From Bacteroidales bacterium (lineage in GTDB: Bacteria; Bacteroidota; Bacteroidia; Bacteroidales; UBA932): a stretch of 52,165 nucleotides of DNA. The notes beneath the pieces were generated by a model that saw only the letters and a program-made list of their open reading frames with translations, was not told the DNA's origin and did no database searches. The stretch is taken from assembly GCA_017554335.1 (NCBI GenBank), contig JAFZIO010000008.1, positions 1 to 52,165 of the forward strand, written 5' to 3'. A program made the translations under genes and the position numbers. Shown here piece after piece: positions 50,443 to 52,165 of the stretch (its first letter is position 1; the number at the start of each line of letters is the position of its first letter).

Positions 50443-51854
50443 CATCTGACTGTATCTGCGCACCTGCGACCGCCCCCGGCGGAGCCATCAGCATCGTTCG
50501 CGTAAGCGGTGCCGGATGCCTCGGCATGGTTGATACTGTGGTGGATTTCCGCCACGGATCTGCGGCCTCCGCTTCCGGCTTCAACGTCAAATTCGGAGTG
50601 ATTCCGGACCTGGACGAGGTGCTGGTAAGCGTGTTTAAGGCACCCCATTCTTACACCGGCGAAGACATGGCGGAGATTTCCTGCCACGCGTCTCCTTATA
50701 TAGTTTCCGGCATCCTGGATAGGCTGTGCGCCGCCGGCTGCCGCTTGGCGCAGGCCGGAGAGTTCACACAGAGAGCCTTCGTGGCAGGCAAAATGGACCT
50801 TTCGCAGGCGGAGGCGGTGGCCGACCTGATCGCCTCCGATTCCGCGGCGTCTCATAAGATGGCCTTCTCCCAGTTGCGCGGGGCCTATTCTCAGAAGCTC
50901 CATGAGCTGAAGCGGCAGATGACGGAATTGGCCGCCCTGCTGGAGCTGGAGCTCGATTTCTCCGAGGAGGATGTGGAGTTCGCCGACCGCTCGCGCCTTC
51001 GGGGCATGGTGCAGGAGACTTTGCTCGAAGTTCAGAAGCTTGCCGAGTCCTTCAAGCTCGGTAACGCCTTCAAGAAGGGCATCCCGGTAGCCATCGTGGG
51101 AGCCGTAAACAGCGGCAAGAGCACGCTGCTCAACGCGTTGTTGGGCGAAGACAGGGCAATAGTTTCCGACATCCCGGGAACCACGCGCGACACGGTGGAA
51201 GAGGTGCTTGTTCTTAACGGAGTGAAATACCGCTTCATAGATACTGCAGGTCTTCGGGAAACGGATGAGACTGTCGAGCGCATGGGCATCGAGAGGTCCT
51301 TTGCACAAATCGGCCAGGCTTCAGTTGTAATCGTTCTGCTTGACGGCTCAGCGGTTTCAGAGGACCTTTTGCCTATAGTCGCTGCAGTTAAGGCACATTT
51401 ACGGGAAGATTCCAGGGTTATCTGGGTTCGCAGCAAGGCTGATCTGCTGCTTGGATCAAAAACGGGTTGTTTTGATCCTCAGGCACCGGTTTCAGGCCCT
51501 TTCGGGATCAGAAACGAAGCTTTTTGCTCCCGACTTGGCATCCCGGAGGCAATCGAACTATCGGCTCTGACCGGTCAGGGACTGGATAAACTAAAGGAAG
51601 CCATCTCAAAGCCCGACAGCGATTCCCTCGCAGCAGACGCCGTACTCGTCACCAACCAGCGCCACTACGACGCCCTGCGCCGTGCCGCAGAAGACCTTAA
51701 CCGCGTCCAGGACGGTCTGGAAGGCGGCTCCCCCACCGATTTAGTGGCCGAAGACCTTCGCTCCAGCCTCTCCGCCCTCGGAGAGATTTTCGGAGAAATC
51801 CTGCCCGACGACATATTAGGAGCAGTGTTCAGCCGGTTCTGCATCGGAAAGTAG
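50439..51854 (+). CDS. mnmE: tRNA modification GTPase MnmE
   Basis: With MnmG it modifies the wobble uridine (cmnm5U) of several tRNAs. The 471-aa protein begins with the folate-binding domain (CAPATAPGGAISIVRVSG). It has helical segments, then the G domain inserted near residue 210 (AIVGAVNSGKSTLLNAL, SDIPGTTRDTVEE, DTAGLRETDE). It ends in the invariant FCIGK, whose Cys is involved in the reaction. ATG 50439 is preferred: it couples to pncB by ATGA, and the longer frame to 50343 is not conserved. Codons near 51300-51600 are less GC-rich than the rest, without disrupting the frame. Confidence 0.96.
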   Translation: MTSDCICAPATAPGGAISIVRVSGAGCLGMVDTVVDFRHGSAASASGFNVKFGVIPDLDEVLVSVFKAPHSYTGEDMAEISCHASPYIVSGILDRLCAAGCRLAQAGEFTQRAFVAGKMDLSQAEAVADLIASDSAASHKMAFSQLRGAYSQKLHELKRQMTELAALLELELDFSEEDVEFADRSRLRGMVQETLLEVQKLAESFKLGNAFKKGIPVAIVGAVNSGKSTLLNALLGEDRAIVSDIPGTTRDTVEEVLVLNGVKYRFIDTAGLRETDETVERMGIERSFAQIGQASVVIVLLDGSAVSEDLLPIVAAVKAHLREDSRVIWVRSKADLLLGSKTGCFDPQAPVSGPFGIRNEAFCSRLGIPEAIELSALTGQGLDKLKEAISKPDSDSLAADAVLVTNQRHYDALRRAAEDLNRVQDGLEGGSPTDLVAEDLRSSLSALGEIFGEILPDDILGAVFSRFCIGK

Positions 51855-51965
51855 TTGATAATCAATAACTTACGGAATCAATCGACATCTAACTGACTTA
51901 TACCTCGTTAGGGGTTCAGAGGTTTAATGTTTAACAGTTAGATTTCTATGCATTTCGAAACTTAT

Positions 51966-51997
51966 TTGCCGACTTTTGTACCTTATTTGTACCTTTG
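51966..51997 (+). promoter_or_regulatory. promoter upstream of the right-edge ORF
   Basis: TTG (51966-51968), 21 nt and TACCTTTG (51990-51997) match the Bacteroidota consensus. The expected RNA start is near 52003, giving a leader of about 125 nt that contains the 10-bp repeats. Confidence 0.6.
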
Positions 51998-52006
51998 CGG
52001 TACAAA
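51975..52006. promoter_or_regulatory. operator-like TTTGTACC sites over the promoter
   Basis: TTTGTACC occurs directly at 51975-51982 and 51986-51993 (11-bp period), and inverted as GGTACAAA at 51999-52006. The inner pair makes a perfect 8-bp-arm palindrome centred on the -7 box, where a dimeric repressor would block RNA polymerase. Confidence 0.55.
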
Positions 52007-52049
52007 TGGTCCGTTGTACACCGACCTCTTGGCTTAACTCGTGAAGGGT

Positions 52050-52089
52050 TTGAACAACCTTGAACAACCTTGAGCATCGTTGAACAACG
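52050..52089. repeat. four tandem 10-bp units (TTGAACAACC type)
   Basis: Units are TTGAACAACC (52050-52059), TTGAACAACC (52060-52069), TTGAGCATCG (52070-52079) and TTGAACAACG (52080-52089). The 10-bp step equals about one helical turn, so a bound protein would sit on one face of the DNA, as in iterons or arm-type sites. Confidence 0.7.
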
Positions 52090-52129
52090 AAATTTGGCAG
52101 AAAGTAGACTATGCTGCGCAAGTACCCCT

Positions 52130-52165
52130 ATGGACACGCAGAGACTCTACCTCAAAGTCTGTGAG
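52130..52165 (+). CDS. start of an unidentified gene, cut by the right edge
   Basis: ATG 52130 opens a frame of 12 codons (MDTQRLYLKVCE) that is still open at the window end. It follows a strong promoter and the 10-bp repeats. An ATG at 52111 in another frame stops after 17 codons, so 52130 is the better candidate. Too little is present to name a family; a DNA-binding or recombinase-type product would suit the context but is speculation. Confidence 0.35.
   Translation, partial: MDTQRLYLKVCE

Larger units (their letters stand above)
51855..52165. other. regulatory region after mnmE with promoter, half-sites and iterons
   Basis: The 311 bp to the right edge contain no complete gene. A promoter lies at 51966-51997, TTTGTACC half-sites at 51975-52006, and four 10-bp repeats at 52050-52089. 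An ORF starting at 52130 (MDTQRLYLKVCE) runs off the edge. No mnmE terminator with a clear T-tract was seen. Confidence 0.6.

Noticed and set aside
51924-52121. Minus-strand 65-codon frame near the right edge
   Set aside because: Its sequence comes from reading the 10-bp repeats and the operator backwards (repeated Val-Val-Gln and Leu-Phe-Lys); it covers the promoter region of the edge gene.
1-52165. tRNA or rRNA genes, CRISPR arrays, insertion sequences
   Set aside because: I looked for cloverleaf ends, spaced direct repeats and transposase motifs on both strands while reading and found none. A tRNA scan and a CRISPR finder would settle it.

Overview
The window looks like a chromosomal segment of an uncultured or little-studied member of the Bacteroidales (phylum Bacteroidota). 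This rests on several things seen together: recurrent TAnnTTTG promoter boxes with almost no Shine-Dalgarno sequences, a DUF4301 protein, a GSCFA protein, a DUF721-type protein, a TGS-kinase fusion, an LptD of the Bacteroidota type, and a Rho factor with a long disordered insert. The assignment is by family knowledge and reading; no database search was possible. Base composition looks moderately GC-rich, and the centre of the polysaccharide locus is visibly richer in A+T than the rest.

Region 1 (1-18561, minus strand) is an exopolysaccharide or capsule operon. In transcription order it holds a polysaccharide export protein (Wza type), a chain-length protein (Wzz type), an O-acetyltransferase, a polymerase-like membrane protein (Wzy), a flippase (Wzx), a UDP-galactopyranose-mutase-like flavoprotein, two glycosyltransferases, an ATP-grasp ligase, a beta-propeller protein of the GINT1-N type, two GT4 enzymes, a radical SAM protein and another GT4 enzyme. 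After a 461-bp gap come gmd and fcl (GDP-L-fucose synthesis); fcl runs off the left edge. Most neighbours overlap by a few bases, so translation is probably coupled. The gap at 1580-2040 holds a plus-strand promoter, hairpins and a short ORF, and may encode a small RNA and/or a small protein.

Region 2 (18582-36310) is housekeeping: ffh, a lone AraC-type regulator, a secreted 5'-nucleotidase, GSCFA, yebC and a TPR membrane protein, then recF-DUF721-pdxB-DUF4301, a hairpin-rich noncoding stretch (28407-28740), ftsH-cdsA-psd, birA (lacking its C-terminal domain), and dnaA-pepD-rpe.

Region 3 (36594-51854) holds a cell-wall amidase diverging from an lptD-GT2-gtrA-ArnT-like operon that probably assembles and glycosylates the cell surface. 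It continues with a membrane-anchored PHP protein, rho, a small lipoprotein with upp, and udk-like-pncB-mnmE. The last 311 bp (51855-52165) hold a strong promoter embedded in a set of TTTGTACC half-sites, a four-unit 10-bp iteron-like array, and the first codons of an unidentified ORF.

Across the window, divergent pairs share compact promoters whose -7 boxes often lie 4-8 nt from the start codon, which predicts leaderless or nearly leaderless mRNAs. Convergent pairs overlap at their 3' ends. No tRNA, rRNA, CRISPR array or recognisable insertion sequence was seen.
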